The notes below the pieces were generated by a model. It worked only from the letters and a program-made list of their open reading frames with translations. It did no database searches and was not told the origin of the DNA. A DNA stretch of 64,000 nt from Xiphophorus maculatus (Eukaryota > Chordata > Actinopteri > Cyprinodontiformes > Poeciliidae): assembly GCF_002775205.1 (NCBI RefSeq), contig NC_036445.1:3120802-3184801 (forward strand). Reading direction: 5' to 3'. A program made the translations under genes and the position numbers. Below are positions 10,437-22,399 of this stretch, in pieces (position 1 is the stretch's first letter; every line of letters starts with the position of its first letter).

Positions 10437-11081
10437 AAACTGAAAATACTGGTGGAAAGAAAACAACATCTGGACTACTTAGATGATCTGAGGAAGCCAA
10501 GTCATACCTGTTGAGAGTGTTGATCCCAAGTGAATCGATTCTTTTGGTCCTCAGCCTGAAAAAGTTTTAGAAGCACTGCTTTAGAATTATGCAAGAATAA
10601 TACAGCTGCTGTCAAATACTTATGTTAATTTGGTTCAGACATAGAGAAAAACAACATATACCTGAAGCAAATGACAGAGAGAAAGCTTTCAACGGTAAAA
10701 TTTGAGTAGAACTGATACTGATTCAGGACTGCTATCATCAGCAGTCCTTTTGTACTGAAAAAAGAAACAAAGAGTAAAAACTGCTTTGAAAGACAGAATG
10801 GATTTACCTGACATATCATAAACTCACAAAACCACCAACCACCATGTTGGTCTGACATTGTACCAAGCCATTTTATTCTGGCCCTGGCATAAACTCAACC
10901 CGTTCTCTGAAGAAGGTCCTTTTTATAAGGAAGACAATCTGTTGCATTAATACTGGCTTGAAGGCAATTGATCAACAGCTCTTAAGTCATCGTCAATTTA
11001 CCTAACTATTTATTTACTTTCGGGACGTGAATAAATATGATGTTATGGCGTCAGTTGTTTTTTTTATATATATATAATTTT

Positions 11082-11192
11082 TGCCACTAGTGGCCTTCAG
11101 GCAACAGTAATCTGACAGGAAGAGGGAAAGACATACGGCAAAGGAATCGAGGATGGGAACTCAGGATAGCCGTGTCAAGGTTTGTAGCCTCT
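11082..11192 (-). mobile_element. Truncated SINE, inverted relative of the 10.2-kb copy
   Basis: Read on the minus strand this contains GACACGGCTATC, a decayed GAGTTCCCATCC B box, then CCGTATGTCTTTCCCTC and CCTGTCAG. The same words in the same order occur at 10255-10340 on the plus strand. The A-box half is missing. Confidence 0.6.
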
Positions 11193-14100
11193 GTGAACAG
11201 GGTCAGAAATGCTTGGCCGATTTTGATCTATTTATACTTCATACTTTCAACAATTCGAGATACTCTGACACTGGCCCTCTACTGATTTTGAGCACCACTG
11301 CATTAGACACTACCAACAGATACCAGACTTTGAAAGACAAGCTGCTCTTTTGGCTCAGGTCGAACATTAAAAGAAAAAGTGCTGGTTTTGCTGCCCTATA
11401 CACAAACCTCAGAGGAGGAAGAACCAGTTTCTCTACCTATGTACTGCTAACCAATGTGATAGTCAATGATTGTCAGCAAAAGTATTCAGAGAACATAAGA
11501 ATTGGGGATTTTTCAGGGTTGTTATTGCTAATAAAATTTCTTCAGTCAAAAGAGTGAAACATTAGTGAAGAAAATAGACACAAAAGATGAAAAGAGACAG
11601 AGAAAATATAGAGATTTGCATGCTAACAGAGGATCAGTTTAATAAATGTAGGGACATTTCAAATATTTTGAAAATTAGTGCATGTCCAAAAACTGATTCT
11701 AAGTCTTTTCCCACCAAGAAAAACAAAATGTCCTTGTGACCCATGTCGTTCCAAACCTTTGCAAGTAACGAAATACAATTCAGAATTTTATTTACAGGTT
11801 TGACTTTTATAGCTTTATTATAAGATGAGGATCTTATTGTTTTCTCATCTTCAACAATTTATGATCTATTAACCAAAATAAAGTAACCAAAAATATTGAG
11901 TTGCACATAAATAAGAGGGCAAACTGCAAGAGAAGGGGAAACGAGACCAATGCAAAGCACAGGAAACATGAAACTAGAACTTGACATTAGTCATAATGAG
12001 ACCTATTTCTCTGTAAATGAAACCTGAATTGCTCACATACGTTCATAAAAAAGTAAAATCATTGTAGGTAAGAAGGACAGGTTGAAATATGTGGTCATGG
12101 TTATGTTGCCTGTCCCTTTATTTTTATGACATATTAAGACAATAAAAGGCTATTCAATGTAGTAGAGGGAAATATAGGAAATTGATTCATAGCAGCATAT
12201 TAACACTTTATAATCAATCACCTGACAACACACTCAAATCCAAAGGAGTGAAACGTGAATGAATGAAGTTATCTCTAGCTGATCATACTGAAAGTGCTAT
12301 AAAAATACTTTTAATCTATTTTTATGCCTCTTATCTGTGTTAAATCTCTCATAAAATGATTTCATCATATACCCTTTCAGAGAGGTTGTCACTCACTTCA
12401 GAACTTCAAATATATTATCACACCTTTTTTTTCATGGTGTTGCTTTTCCCGTCTGCACAGACACAGATGCATGCAACATGACACCTGTCAGAGCATTGCA
12501 TTTAAATCTCTATTTCCCCTTCGCTCAACTTATGTGCAAAGGGTTCCTGTTTATTCACACCTTTTCTCTCCTTGTCTGCTCTGCACTAATTTCTTCAGTT
12601 TGTGGTCAGAGAGGCAGGTGGAAGCGCTAGTATCGCGTAAGAAACACGAAGCAGTGTCTGTTTTTTTCCACACTGCAACGAGACTGTTTAAGAGAGTTTG
12701 TTTGAGCAAAGTTGTTTGTATCTTTGGTGCCATCACAGTTTTCACATGTTAGAGGAAGGCTGGTATCCTCTGTGGTTTAAAATGCACTGGTTTATCTAAA
12801 TATCCACAAAGGTGCTTTTGGCACTCTTTGAACTTGTCACACATGATTAGCTCTCAAGGTTCGGAAGTTACTGGATTGATATTTTCCATGTGACCAACAG
12901 CAGCATACTACATTTAAATATAACATGATACATTTCAAATATGCACTTCTTAATAGGAATTAAATGTGTAAACGACAAGTGTGCTCTTAAATTGATGTTT
13001 TGTTTAAATAGGAAGCTATGAAACCATGAAAATTTAGGAAGTGAAAGAAACAAAACACATGCTAGTTTTGTTTCCTAAAATTTTGTTTTGTTTTTAGTCA
13101 CGTTACCAAGGTTGAAAAAATTATAAAAATAAATGCATTTGGTCGCATTTATATATCCAAATGCAGAGGTTGAAATCAGTGTTGCTCATTCAACTTCCTG
13201 TTATGATGTAATTATGGAGTCACACTATCTTAATCTGAAAATTTGTTGGAGAATTCAGTTAATGCTTGGGATGACAGAGAAGTTTTAGATGAAATAGTTA
13301 TTAATCAACATGTTGGTTTCAGTCAGACAACAGATTGTTATTTCTTAGATTCTGCTTATTTATTCCAAGAAAGTAGATAATACTGCTACATGTTTGGTTA
13401 ACCAATCTATCAACATTCAAAGGAGCCGGTTCTCATGAGTAAAGTATTGTGATTGCAATGAAGCGCATTGCAGCCACACAGAAGTTGGGCTTACAGCTAT
13501 TTCTTTACTTCTGTAAACAGATTGTTTCCTTTTTTGGAGTTATTTAGTGAAAACTCAAGTGGGAAGTTTTAGTTTTCTGAATCACTTCAGTCTTTTAGGA
13601 TTTACTCTGTTTTAATTAAACTACACTTAATATTTGGACTATCCTAATAAGGACTGGACCACAACAATTGAGTTTATTTGTTCATTTGAAGCTAAGCATT
13701 GGTAGGTTGAAGGATGCAGTAAGGGAAGTAGTCTGCTGTTCTTTGCAACACCTTAAACACACACTGACATGCACACTCATAGAGCTGCAATGTTACTATG
13801 GCAATCACCAACAATGTTCATAACAAGCATATGGACAACGTGACCATTTAAAAATTTACCATTTTTTTCTTGGTAAGAGAGGATTTAAAAAAGTCTAACT
13901 TACCAACTAACCTTCATAACAGGTCAATGCACCTGTTGTTGTTGTAGTGGAGTACAAAGGTGTCAATAGTTCTGGCGCTATGCAGGGTTGATAGCAAGCA
14001 AAGCCAGCTTACTGATACTATTGCTGCTGTTCCTCAATTTTTCAAAAGACACAATAAGAGAAAGTGAGCTTATATCTCAGTGATGCTTCAGGAAAGGTAA

Positions 14101-14329
14101 AAATATGGTTTTCTAGAACTGCAAGTATATTTTGGCAACCTCAGTTTACAAAAATGTGGCATATTTTGACTCTACCAGGAGAAATTTGGTCAATAACACC
14201 TAAATGGGTCTTCCGTTCACTTGTTTACAGAATATGAAATGAGGTCAATGGCATGTTTTACTTCAGAACACTACTCATTTTCTTTTTCCTTGGGGTGCTA
14301 TAAGCTACATTTCTCTGTTGGTCACTACA
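11193..14329. other. Gene-free intergenic sequence
   Basis: AT-rich DNA without a recognisable gene. GAGCACCACTGCATTAGACA near 11289-11308 resembles a right hAT terminus, but no matching left end was found. The open frame at 11153-11557 runs out of the SINE and does not resemble a protein family. Confidence 0.4.
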
Positions 14330-14379
14330 AACACAAACAATCTGAGCTTAGATATGTTACTTAGACATAGAGACCAGAT

Positions 14380-14495
14380 TATGTAACCAGGTTGTTGTGA
14401 AGGTGTTGCAGATTTCTGCCCAGGTCCCTCTTGAAAATGAAATCTAGATCTCAATGGGGTTTTACCTGGTTAAATAAAGAAAATAAAAAAATCTT
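14380..14495 (+). mobile_element. LINE 3' tail
   Basis: The phrase CCTCTTGAAAATGAAATC, then TCTCAATGGGGTTTTACC and TGGTTAAATAAAGAAAATAA, is a familiar 3' end of a fish non-LTR retrotransposon, closing in a short A-rich repeat. Upstream sequence is too decayed to show an ORF. Class recalled from memory. Confidence 0.55.
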
Positions 14496-17400
14496 TATAC
14501 ATAACCTCTTTTCAGACAGCACACTAACTCAGGGGAACCTCCATTACCGTCCTGTTGGTGGCAGGGGAGTTAAGGAAGAGAGAACTGAGGGTACAGATTG
14601 ATCCGTCAGAGGAATCTGGGAAGTCTAATGGTTAGGGAAGGTGAGGCTAACTTGGAAATTAATCTTTGTAAAGCAGTTAAGCAATAACTTACTGTTCTGG
14701 AAAGGAGAGCAGATGTTGAAGAGAGGGAGTGATCCTGGTTGTGGTTGGTACCGATTAAGTTCCTGGGTATTTTCCACTAAGAGCAGAGTAGCTGGTTTGT
14801 AAGATCCAGATGGTTCCCGAACAGAGTACATCAGAGAGCAGGCAGGCAGAGAATGATAGCTGATGTCGATGATCACGGAGGGAATAGATATCCTTACGGG
14901 ATCAGAACAAGGAAGTGGTTTGGTGTTGGGATAGAGTGAAGGAGGGGTGGAAGCCGATAGACTGAGCTCCACCTCAGAGGCTAAAAGAGCACCAAGAGTA
15001 AACATGGAGCAAAGTAAGCACAAATAATAAAATTCATAACTGTGAAGAAGTAAATAGTCACAAGATATAGCTGACTTGACTCTACGAAGAAAGACTGAAT
15101 TCTATGTACCGGCTGGTCACAAACAGCTTCTTAAATCTATAGCAGATTATGTAATTACAAACAGATGTGGAGTCTGTAGCTGGTCGGTCTTGCTCTCCAG
15201 CAGAAATTCTCTGTTTAGGGAACGATCTCACACATGCACAAAAAACACAGACACTCTCTAGGATATACTGTAGTAGCTCATGTAAAACGTAAAGGATAGA
15301 AACAAAAAGAGCAGAATTATTTATGTTTTTTGTCAAATTATATTGAGAAAAATGTTACTGAATAGGACAACATGTAGATAGATTCAGTTTATCCTTGTAA
15401 GTCTGATTACCGGCTTACAAGGATAAACTTTAATTGAGACGTTAATTATGAGTTGGAATTATTTAGACTGAATTTAAATCAGTGGAGAAACTGCTGTTTT
15501 AAAAGTACTGGTAGGATGTTGAATGAGAAATATGAGTGGAGTAAGGAACAGGTCAAATGAGGAATGAGAAGGATGTTTTTGTCTCCAGAGAATGCCCAAA
15601 GAACTTTTAGATGTATCAGTGGTCCAACATGTCTGAATAATATGGCTGGATTTTCTCCTCAGTATGCAGTCAAGTTCTCCAGAATCCTGCTAATGGCCTC
15701 ATTATTTGTCTCAGGTGTGTTGATGCTCTGGCACATCTACTCACACTTGACACATTTGGAGAATTCCCCCTTTGGTCTGGACTTTTTGTGCAGGTGTGAA
15801 TATAATACAAACAAATCCTGGTGCAGACCAAACAACCAGACTGAGACCCACTTTTTGAGGTGATGTTGGCCCACTTCTAAATTAAGTCTAATATGGTTTG
15901 GTTCAATGTGAATACAGACCGGCCTCTATCTGAACCAAATACAGGAAATGTACATCTGTTTGGACATCATGAGCCACCATAGCTGGGCATTATGGTAAAA
16001 ATTAGCTCTTCAGTGTTGCTAACTTTGGTACTGTATCCTCTGAACCATACCTGATCCATAGTTTTTTGCTTAGCGATGCTGCAGCATCTCGTCTCATTGA
16101 GCTTGCAGCCGAATTTGCCAATACTGTTCCAAAATTGATATCATATACAAAACCTGCTTCTTATGAGACCCTTTTGAGTTATTGTGGTTTTAATAACAGC
16201 ACATAGGCACACAACAAAAAAGCAACAAGCAGAACTTCCAAAGTTTGTTTTTTCCAGGTCTGTGATTATCTGTCCCGCCCCCCTTATTTCTTTCGAATGG
16301 CAGCAATGGTCATAACTAGCATGGCTTTGTGTATAAAGTATGGTCCACTTGCTAAAAACCACAATTTGAATGCAAACCTCACCAAATGAAAAAAATAAAG
16401 TTTTGGTTTGGACTAAAGGACTTTCCAGGTGTGAATAGACCCTAAACGTTACTGGAAACCAACCATTGAGGTCTTAATTTGAAGAACCTTAGTGTATGTG
16501 AATATATGTGTGTACATGGGTGTACATATGTATAAATATGCTGTGTTGTGGCTCTTGAAGATCAACAGGTTTTTTTGTGATGTAACTAAAAGAAGACCAC
16601 ATTGACTCATTTCAAAACTTTCTTTACAGATGAGGTGGCTTGCAGTTTCAAGAAAAAAACTCAGGTATCTGACTGTTTCATTGTCATGAAGTTTCCTGAC
16701 CCACATGCAGAATCACATACAGGACTCAGAATGAATAATAACGTTTTTACTTACAAAGAAAGTGAAAATAAAAAAAAACTGGTTTATATTTCAGCAATGT
16801 CTGGTGAAGATAGGAGAAGTTAGAACAGTGATAAGGTTTAAGAAGATGAGTCATATTTTTAGAGGAAGAATGAAGTAGGCTTCCAGTTCCAGGTCGGAAG
16901 AGGGATAGTTGGTGTGTAGCAAAGTTTTGTGTGCCATAAAGGTTCCGAGTAGTGGTGGAAAACTAAGCATAAGGTCCAGATGACTGTTCAGAACATTTTA
17001 GAATCAACAGGCAGGGCAAAGTTGAAAATGACGACTCAGTAGAGAACGACTGTAGGTGGAATGTTATTCAGGGGACATCTGTCTCTGAGGTTCCTGGTGA
17101 ATGGATCCATAGATTGGTGAAGAAACCAGAACTTGGGAGGTGCTTGTCCAACTGCTCCTTATATCCTATCTAACTATGTTGTAATTTTCAACTCTATTTT
17201 TGGCTTTTAGGGATATAACCCACTATGTCCAAAATAGACCTGTCCTTTCAAATTCATTTTCAGAGACGATGACAGTCTTGAGCTTTTTCAGTTGAACCAT
17301 AACCATATCTGCCATAGTAGAACACCTACGTTGAAATTGTCCCTGGCAGTAAATCCCCAACTGGAGAGTAAGCTCTTGAAAAGACAAAAAACATTTGTGA

Positions 17401-19806
17401 CTTATAGAGCCTCAAAAACCCACAGCCGTCCTGTGGATTTCCTGTGTGACATTTTGTTCTATGATGACTGCAAAAACATTCTTACACTTTGTTTTAGCAA
17501 ATACAGACCTGATCTGAACACCATACTAGTGTGACAACAAGACATGACCCCTCTTTCACTGCATATATGTTATCACGGTACAGCCACAGTTGACGCATTT
17601 TATTCAGCTACTATGTTCTGAATTGACACAAAAAACTACATCACTGCGAAGAGGAAAGAAAAAAAAATATTGTTCTTTAATTTTGAAATAAAAATAAAAA
17701 ATTGAATTTGAATATTTGCACTAAATATCCCATTCTGATTCTCCAAAATAAAATACTGTGTAATTTAAGTATGTTGTGGCACCAAATTAGAGTCCATCTG
17801 CATGTATCTGCTTCTTATTTGTTCAATAAAGGCTTTCAAGGTTTGCTGAAAAATACTGGTGAGCAATCCACATCATAAAGACATAGGAACACACCAGAAA
17901 AGTCAGGAATAAAGTTGGGGAGAAGTTGAAAGTAGAATTGGGTAATAAAACATTATATCATGTTTCAGACATATCATGAATGCCTGTTAACATGATCATC
18001 CTAAAATTGGACTCAGGAGAGGTTGAATAGAAATGAACACCACACTCCTCAGATTTTAATTAGCAAAAAAAAAAAAAAAGTGAAAACAGTAAATCCATTT
18101 TCTATTTTCTTCAGAATAATTAACTAGTTTTTACTGATTTATCACATAAAATCCCAAATAAAATATGCTGTAATTTGTTGATGTAACATGAAAAAAAATG
18201 GAGTCTAATGTGTATTAAAAATTTGCCTTCATCCTTTGAAATTCTCCTGTTTTCTCTGATTGGTTAGTGCTGCTGGGCCACAAGTACGGCTTCTTATTTA
18301 ATGTAAAACAAAAAGTTTTACATTTCCACTTTATGTTTTTCCTTACAGTAGCTCATTAAATTCTGATGTATTTTCCACATTTTATGTCTCTGCTGTTGAC
18401 AAGTCGTGGTGTGGTATGTATTTTAGAAGCATAATTAACTGACTCCATGACTAAAAATGAAACCAGTCTATAGATTATGATGTGGGCATTAAAACCACTA
18501 ATTTAAAAAACAGAACAGGAAGCTACAAAACTGGCCCTCTGGATTAATGTGTTGTTGTGCTTTTGAACATTTGCTTAAAATTCATGGCACATATTTGGCC
18601 ATAGAATGGAAAATAAGGGGGTGTAAGAGAAATTCTGCAGTATTTGGTTTGGTAGCATCTTCCTGTTTCCCGTAGCTTTCCGGTATTTCATGACCTGAGT
18701 TTAGCACATGAGAAATGAAACTCTCCAAAAGCCAAAAGTTCCTCATCCTGTCCCCAAAAGGTAAAGTTGCCTCAGTGATAAGTGTGGCCCCTTTTTAGTT
18801 TCTCCTTTTTATGTCAGTATTAATTTGAGGATGGAAAAAAAATGTTTTATTAAAATAAAAATTGAAGCTCGTTGTTTGAGAGATTTTCAACTTGACCAAT
18901 GAGAGACTTTTAACACTGACAACTGGTAAGGTTGATGTCTAAAAACTTAATTGGAGTGCATTACAGACCTTGTTTTGAGCTTGGAAGACTTAAGGTGTTC
19001 ACCTTTGTCGTGATGAATATGCACACAGCGTAAATTTTTGCCAACCTAATATATGCACCCTCTGCCATCACCATGAAAGCATCACAACTACAAAAATCAC
19101 ACCATATTCCAGGTGTAGAGCTTTGAGTACAAAGGACCACAAACATCGCATCAAACTGTTCTTTGAACATTCATCTAGTTATGTTTTGAGCTGACTAAAA
19201 TAATATATGAAACATAAAACACATTTATTGCTAAATTAAATAATGCAAATGGACATCATGCCTATCTTTGCTGAAAGACCCTTCTATGACTAAATCTGTT
19301 ATCAAAACTGGTGATAAGTGGAAAAATGTTCTTGACCATTCTCTCGCTCTTTAAAAAAATTGAGGAATGAGTGAAAGATGATACATATATGGATGAACAG
19401 AGGAGGGTTTGTATGAAGACCTCCATTAAGTGAACAGCACTTGTGGCCTTGGAGACAGTAGATGCCACAAGTAGGTCATATCTTCTCTGGTTAGATGCTA
19501 GCTTGAACTGGAGCAGTGTGCCCTCTTTCCAGAAAACAAGTGACGAAATGAAACATGTTGGTTGAGTGGTACTGCTTCCACAGCGACAAAGCAATGACAG
19601 TGCACCTCATCATATTTTGGAACTGAAACAGTATTTATAGAAAGGTATCTCCTTTATGTTAACAAATGTGTTGAAAACTTATTTCAAAAGTGTTTGGAAA
19701 TTCCCCCCAATTGAGTTGTTTGACATTAATGACAAGGATTTTGTTTTCTGAATTTCTCTACAGGTCTGATGTAATGTTCTAATCTTCTGTGTTGTGTTTT
19801 TATTAG
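14496..19806. other. Gene-free intergenic sequence
   Basis: No gene can be supported. Several frames of 80-130 codons (for example 14625-15023 minus, 15564-15863 plus) lack homology that I recognise and lack exon context. About 18130-18220 has GATTTATCACATAAAATCCC, which looks like a decayed copy, reversed, of the TIR family described at 51142. The run of 15 A at 18066-18080 may be a retroelement tail. Confidence 0.4.
15386..15429. repeat. Perfect 16-bp hairpin
   Basis: AGTTTATCCTTGTAAG (15386-15401) and its exact reverse complement (15414-15429) flank a 12-base loop, TCTGATTACCGG. Nothing around it marks a transposon end or terminator. Purpose unknown. Confidence 0.85.
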
Positions 19807-20038
19807 GTGTGACCAAACATACACCTTCTCTGTTTGTCCTGGAGCCTGTGGCGGCCATGGGCGCTGTGATTCCTCTACATCTAAGTGCCACTGTCACCAG
19901 GGTTGGGGCGGAGCATCATGTACGGCTCCTCTGTGTTCCCAGGCTTGTTCTTTGAATGGACAATGTGACAAGGTAAAAAGAAAGCACTTGATTTTTATAA
20001 TCACTCTAACAACCTCTTCTTAGTTCATTCTTCAATTG
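19807..20038 (+). pseudogene. Orphan duplicate of a megf8 EGF exon with intron flank
   Basis: Positions 19816-20038 match 30537-30759 of megf8 without gaps: 223 bases with 7 differences by my count. The copy covers 157 bases of megf8 coding exon 3 (end of CUB1 and an EGF-like domain with six cysteines) and 66 bases of the following intron, so it arose from DNA, not from a processed RNA. Only two of 157 exonic bases differ, both synonymous (TCT/TCC, ACG/ACA), against five of 66 intronic ones. The reading frame is open. A usable acceptor, TTTTTATTAG, precedes it at 19806, which would give a 166-base exon. The donor has changed from GTAAGA to GTAAAA, losing the +5 G. No neighbouring CUB or kelch exons exist here, so it is most likely a nonfunctional exon copy. 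Confidence 0.85.
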
Positions 20039-20539
20039 CACTATATTGGCTTTACCTACTTAGAGATCATTTGTGTACAATTTTATTTCAGTGATAATGT
20101 AGCAGTGAAAGCCTCCGATGTTTGTCAGAGAACTTTAGTGAATAAATGGCATCATAACGGCCAAGAACGGCAGAATGGTCAGGGAGAAATTTGAGGAGAC
20201 ATTTAAATCAAAGTCTGATTATAAAATATCCTAAGCACTGAGCATCTCTCTTAAAACTGTTCAATCTATCATCTGAAAATGGGAAGAATGTGATACAACT
20301 GTAAATACTTGACCATTTTTAATTGTCCTATTTCATCTATATTAAAAAAGCTTGTAAAGCTTGCTAATTTTAATAATTGCAGTTAAACTCAACCCTGCAA
20401 CAGATGTCCAAGTGATCTATCTCCTGCTACTGTATCATGACATGTTTAATCTACTTGTTACACATTGGGGAGTTTTGTTTTTTGTTTGCGTGGCTCCAAA
20501 CACCTTTAAAAAACACAGACACACATGGACCATGTCTCT

Positions 20540-21110
20540 ATAAAGTGGATTAGGGGTTGTGTTGAGAATATTTTTGTTCTTAACACAAGCCACTTAGTTT
20601 GTATTATAACTTAGAAACTGTGGAGTACTCATTACTTTTACAAATTTAGAGCATACTTAGAAAGTCCAGAGAATACCTACTTACACTTATTTAGCAACCC
20701 AGAACAGGGATTAGAATAAACTTAGAATCCAGAAAAATTACTTTAGCAATTACGTTTTTGACTCCTATTCTTCCACCCAGAAAAGGAAATAGACCAGAGG
20801 ATACTTACTTATCCTTATCTACCAACCCTGAATAGGAGTATCCAGTTTATCTAGTTTATATATTTTGGATCAACATTATTATACTACTTTTTAGACTCCT
20901 GCTCTTTCAACCCAGAAATGGAATTACACCAGAGGATACTTATCTAGCAACAGGAGCACCTAGTTTACATACTTTAGATTAACATTAGATTGTTTTTCTT
21001 CTTTTGCACTTTCCTTTGGTTTGTTATTTTGTTTGTAATTCCTGTAAAGCACTTTGTATCGCCTTGTTGCTGAAAATGTGCTATATAAATAAAATTACCT
21101 TTACCTTTAC
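20540..21110 (+). mobile_element. Interspersed repeat with internal tandem duplication and L2-like tail
   Basis: The 3' part (about 20945-21105) reads AGGAGCACCTAGTTTACATA, AACATTAGATT, TGTAAAGCACTTTG and GTGCTATATAAATAAAATTA. The same run recurs at 44205-44376 in a megf8 intron. The CTGTAAAGCACTTTG..ATAAATAAA ending is typical of L2-type LINE tails. Upstream, a segment starting GACTCCTATTCTTCCACCC at 20760 is repeated in altered form at 20894, a period of about 134 bases, both followed by CCAGAGGATACTTA. Confidence 0.6.
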
Positions 21111-21239
21111 CATAAGCGATCGTCACTGTTTCTGTGGTGCTGGTAAAGGTCAGTGGCGCCATCTGTTGGTCATAGCTGAATGAAGACAAACAGACAAGTA
21201 GTACAAAGGCATACATTACAAAAGGTTACACACTTAAGT

Positions 21240-21670
21240 ATGAGTTTATTGGGAGCAGTGATGGTTATAATATTGCAGCTCCTGGGAGGAAGGACCGATG
21301 CTAACACTGCTTTGTGCATCTAAGATACAGCAGTCTGTCACTGAAACTCTCCAGTTCAGTCACAGCTTATTCCATGGGAAGAGAAACATTATCTATCAGT
21401 GAAGTTATATTAGCCAGAGTCCTTCTGTCTTCAACCACTTGTACTTGTTGAGGGGGCATCCTGGGATACAGCTGGCCTGTATGATCTAACCACCTCCTCT
21501 CATCTGTTGAGAGGCTGCTGCTCCAACAGACAAAATCACAGAAGATGGCCGATACCATCTCAGAATCGAAAAAGTACATATGTAGAATGTTTTCATCCAT
21601 CAACACATTAGTCCTCCATACATACGAGAATGTTTCTGGGGCATCACAGGGGGAGCTTGACAAGGGCTGT
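21240..21670 (-). mobile_element. L2-like LINE ORF2 C-terminal fragment
   Basis: Read on the minus strand, a frame from 21663 to 21367 contains AIFCDFVCWSSS, then a short gap and VEDRRTLANITSLIDN. These match the pattern that closes the reverse-transcriptase ORF of fish L2-type LINEs (CWGSS...ERRxxxxLxSLxDN), and the DNA words GCTGCTCCAACAGACAAAAT and GAAGATGGCCGATACCA are also typical. The 5' part is missing and the frame is degraded. Recognised from memory of the family. Confidence 0.65.
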
Positions 21671-21810
21671 CATTCATACAAAAATCACCACTGCTTAAAA
21701 CATCCTTTGAAACATAGAATATTATTTCCTGAGGTCATGTCTTTCTTTTTATATGTCTGTTTTTAATAAGAAGCCATTAGTTTTCGTTAAGACCTCCATA
21801 TCCACTAGAG

Positions 21811-22318
21811 CAGTGGTTCTCAAACTTTTTTCAGTGATGTACCCCCTTAAAAATATATTTTTAGTCAAGTACCCCCTGACACGGGCAAAACATTTTTGGA
21901 ATTAAAAAGAGGTACAGTGCTGTAAAATCACTGTCTGATTTATTAAAGCCAAACAACTTATATCAGTGAACCTGACAAATACATCCATATTGCAAACATT
22001 GCATGGTTAAACAAAAAAGAAAAACAGAAGACGGTGACCACCAGGAAGGTATAAAACCAGTCAAAACTGAAATATGCATAACGCTGCTAATTTATATTGG
22101 TCTCTGTAATGGTACAAAATTGAATATATACATAAATAATAATTCAGTGCATGAACACACATTTATATTTTATCGCACTTTTTACAAACTAATTTTTCCC
22201 AAGACTTATTATGAGGAGCCTACTGATTTTTTAAAGATATTTTGAAAAGCTTCACGTACCCCCTGCAGTACCTCCACGTACCCCCAGGGGTACACGTACC
22301 CCCATTTGAGAACCACTG
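21811..22318. mobile_element. Complete hAT MITE with perfect target-site duplication
   Basis: 508 bases with terminal inverted repeats CAGTGGTTCTCAAA at the left and the exact reverse complement TTTGAGAACCACTG at the right. The flanks are identical 8-base duplications CACTAGAG (21803-21810 and 22319-22326). Subterminal GTACCCCC words recur on both sides (about 21838 and 22253-22300). No transposase frame is present, so it depended on an autonomous hAT in trans. Intact ends and duplication suggest a fairly recent insertion. Confidence 0.93.
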
Positions 22319-22399
22319 CACTAGAGGGCGGTGTTTTAAAATTTAAAACCTGGATTCGTTTCTTCTTTTTATTGCCATTCACAGCAACGTCGTGCATTA

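Larger units (their letters stand above)
10036..10578. mobile_element. hAT-type nonautonomous transposon carrying SINE sequence
   Basis: The ends are imperfect terminal inverted repeats: CAGTCTTTCTCAAACT on the left and, read on the other strand, CAGTGCTTCTAAAACT on the right. They are flanked by 8-base direct repeats, CTTTAGAG (10028-10035) and CTTTAGAA (10579-10586), with one mismatch. Length is 543 bases. An 8-base duplication and CAG..CTG ends are hallmarks of hAT elements. No transposase is encoded. Inside are a 21-base perfect hairpin and a tRNA-like SINE, so this is a composite or the SINE jumped into it. Confidence 0.75.

Noticed and set aside
11285-11310. Right end of another hAT element
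   Set aside because: The CACCACTG end is suggestive, but no left end or 8-base duplication was found.
11153-11557. A 134-residue protein
   Set aside because: The frame begins inside a truncated SINE and shows no domain or family likeness.
14625-15023. A 132-residue minus-strand protein
   Set aside because: It may be a decayed retroelement frame; no motif was recognised and no exon structure was seen.
15564-15863. A 99-residue protein with a hydrophobic segment
   Set aside because: Not linked to any splice site or family; chance frame in intergenic DNA.
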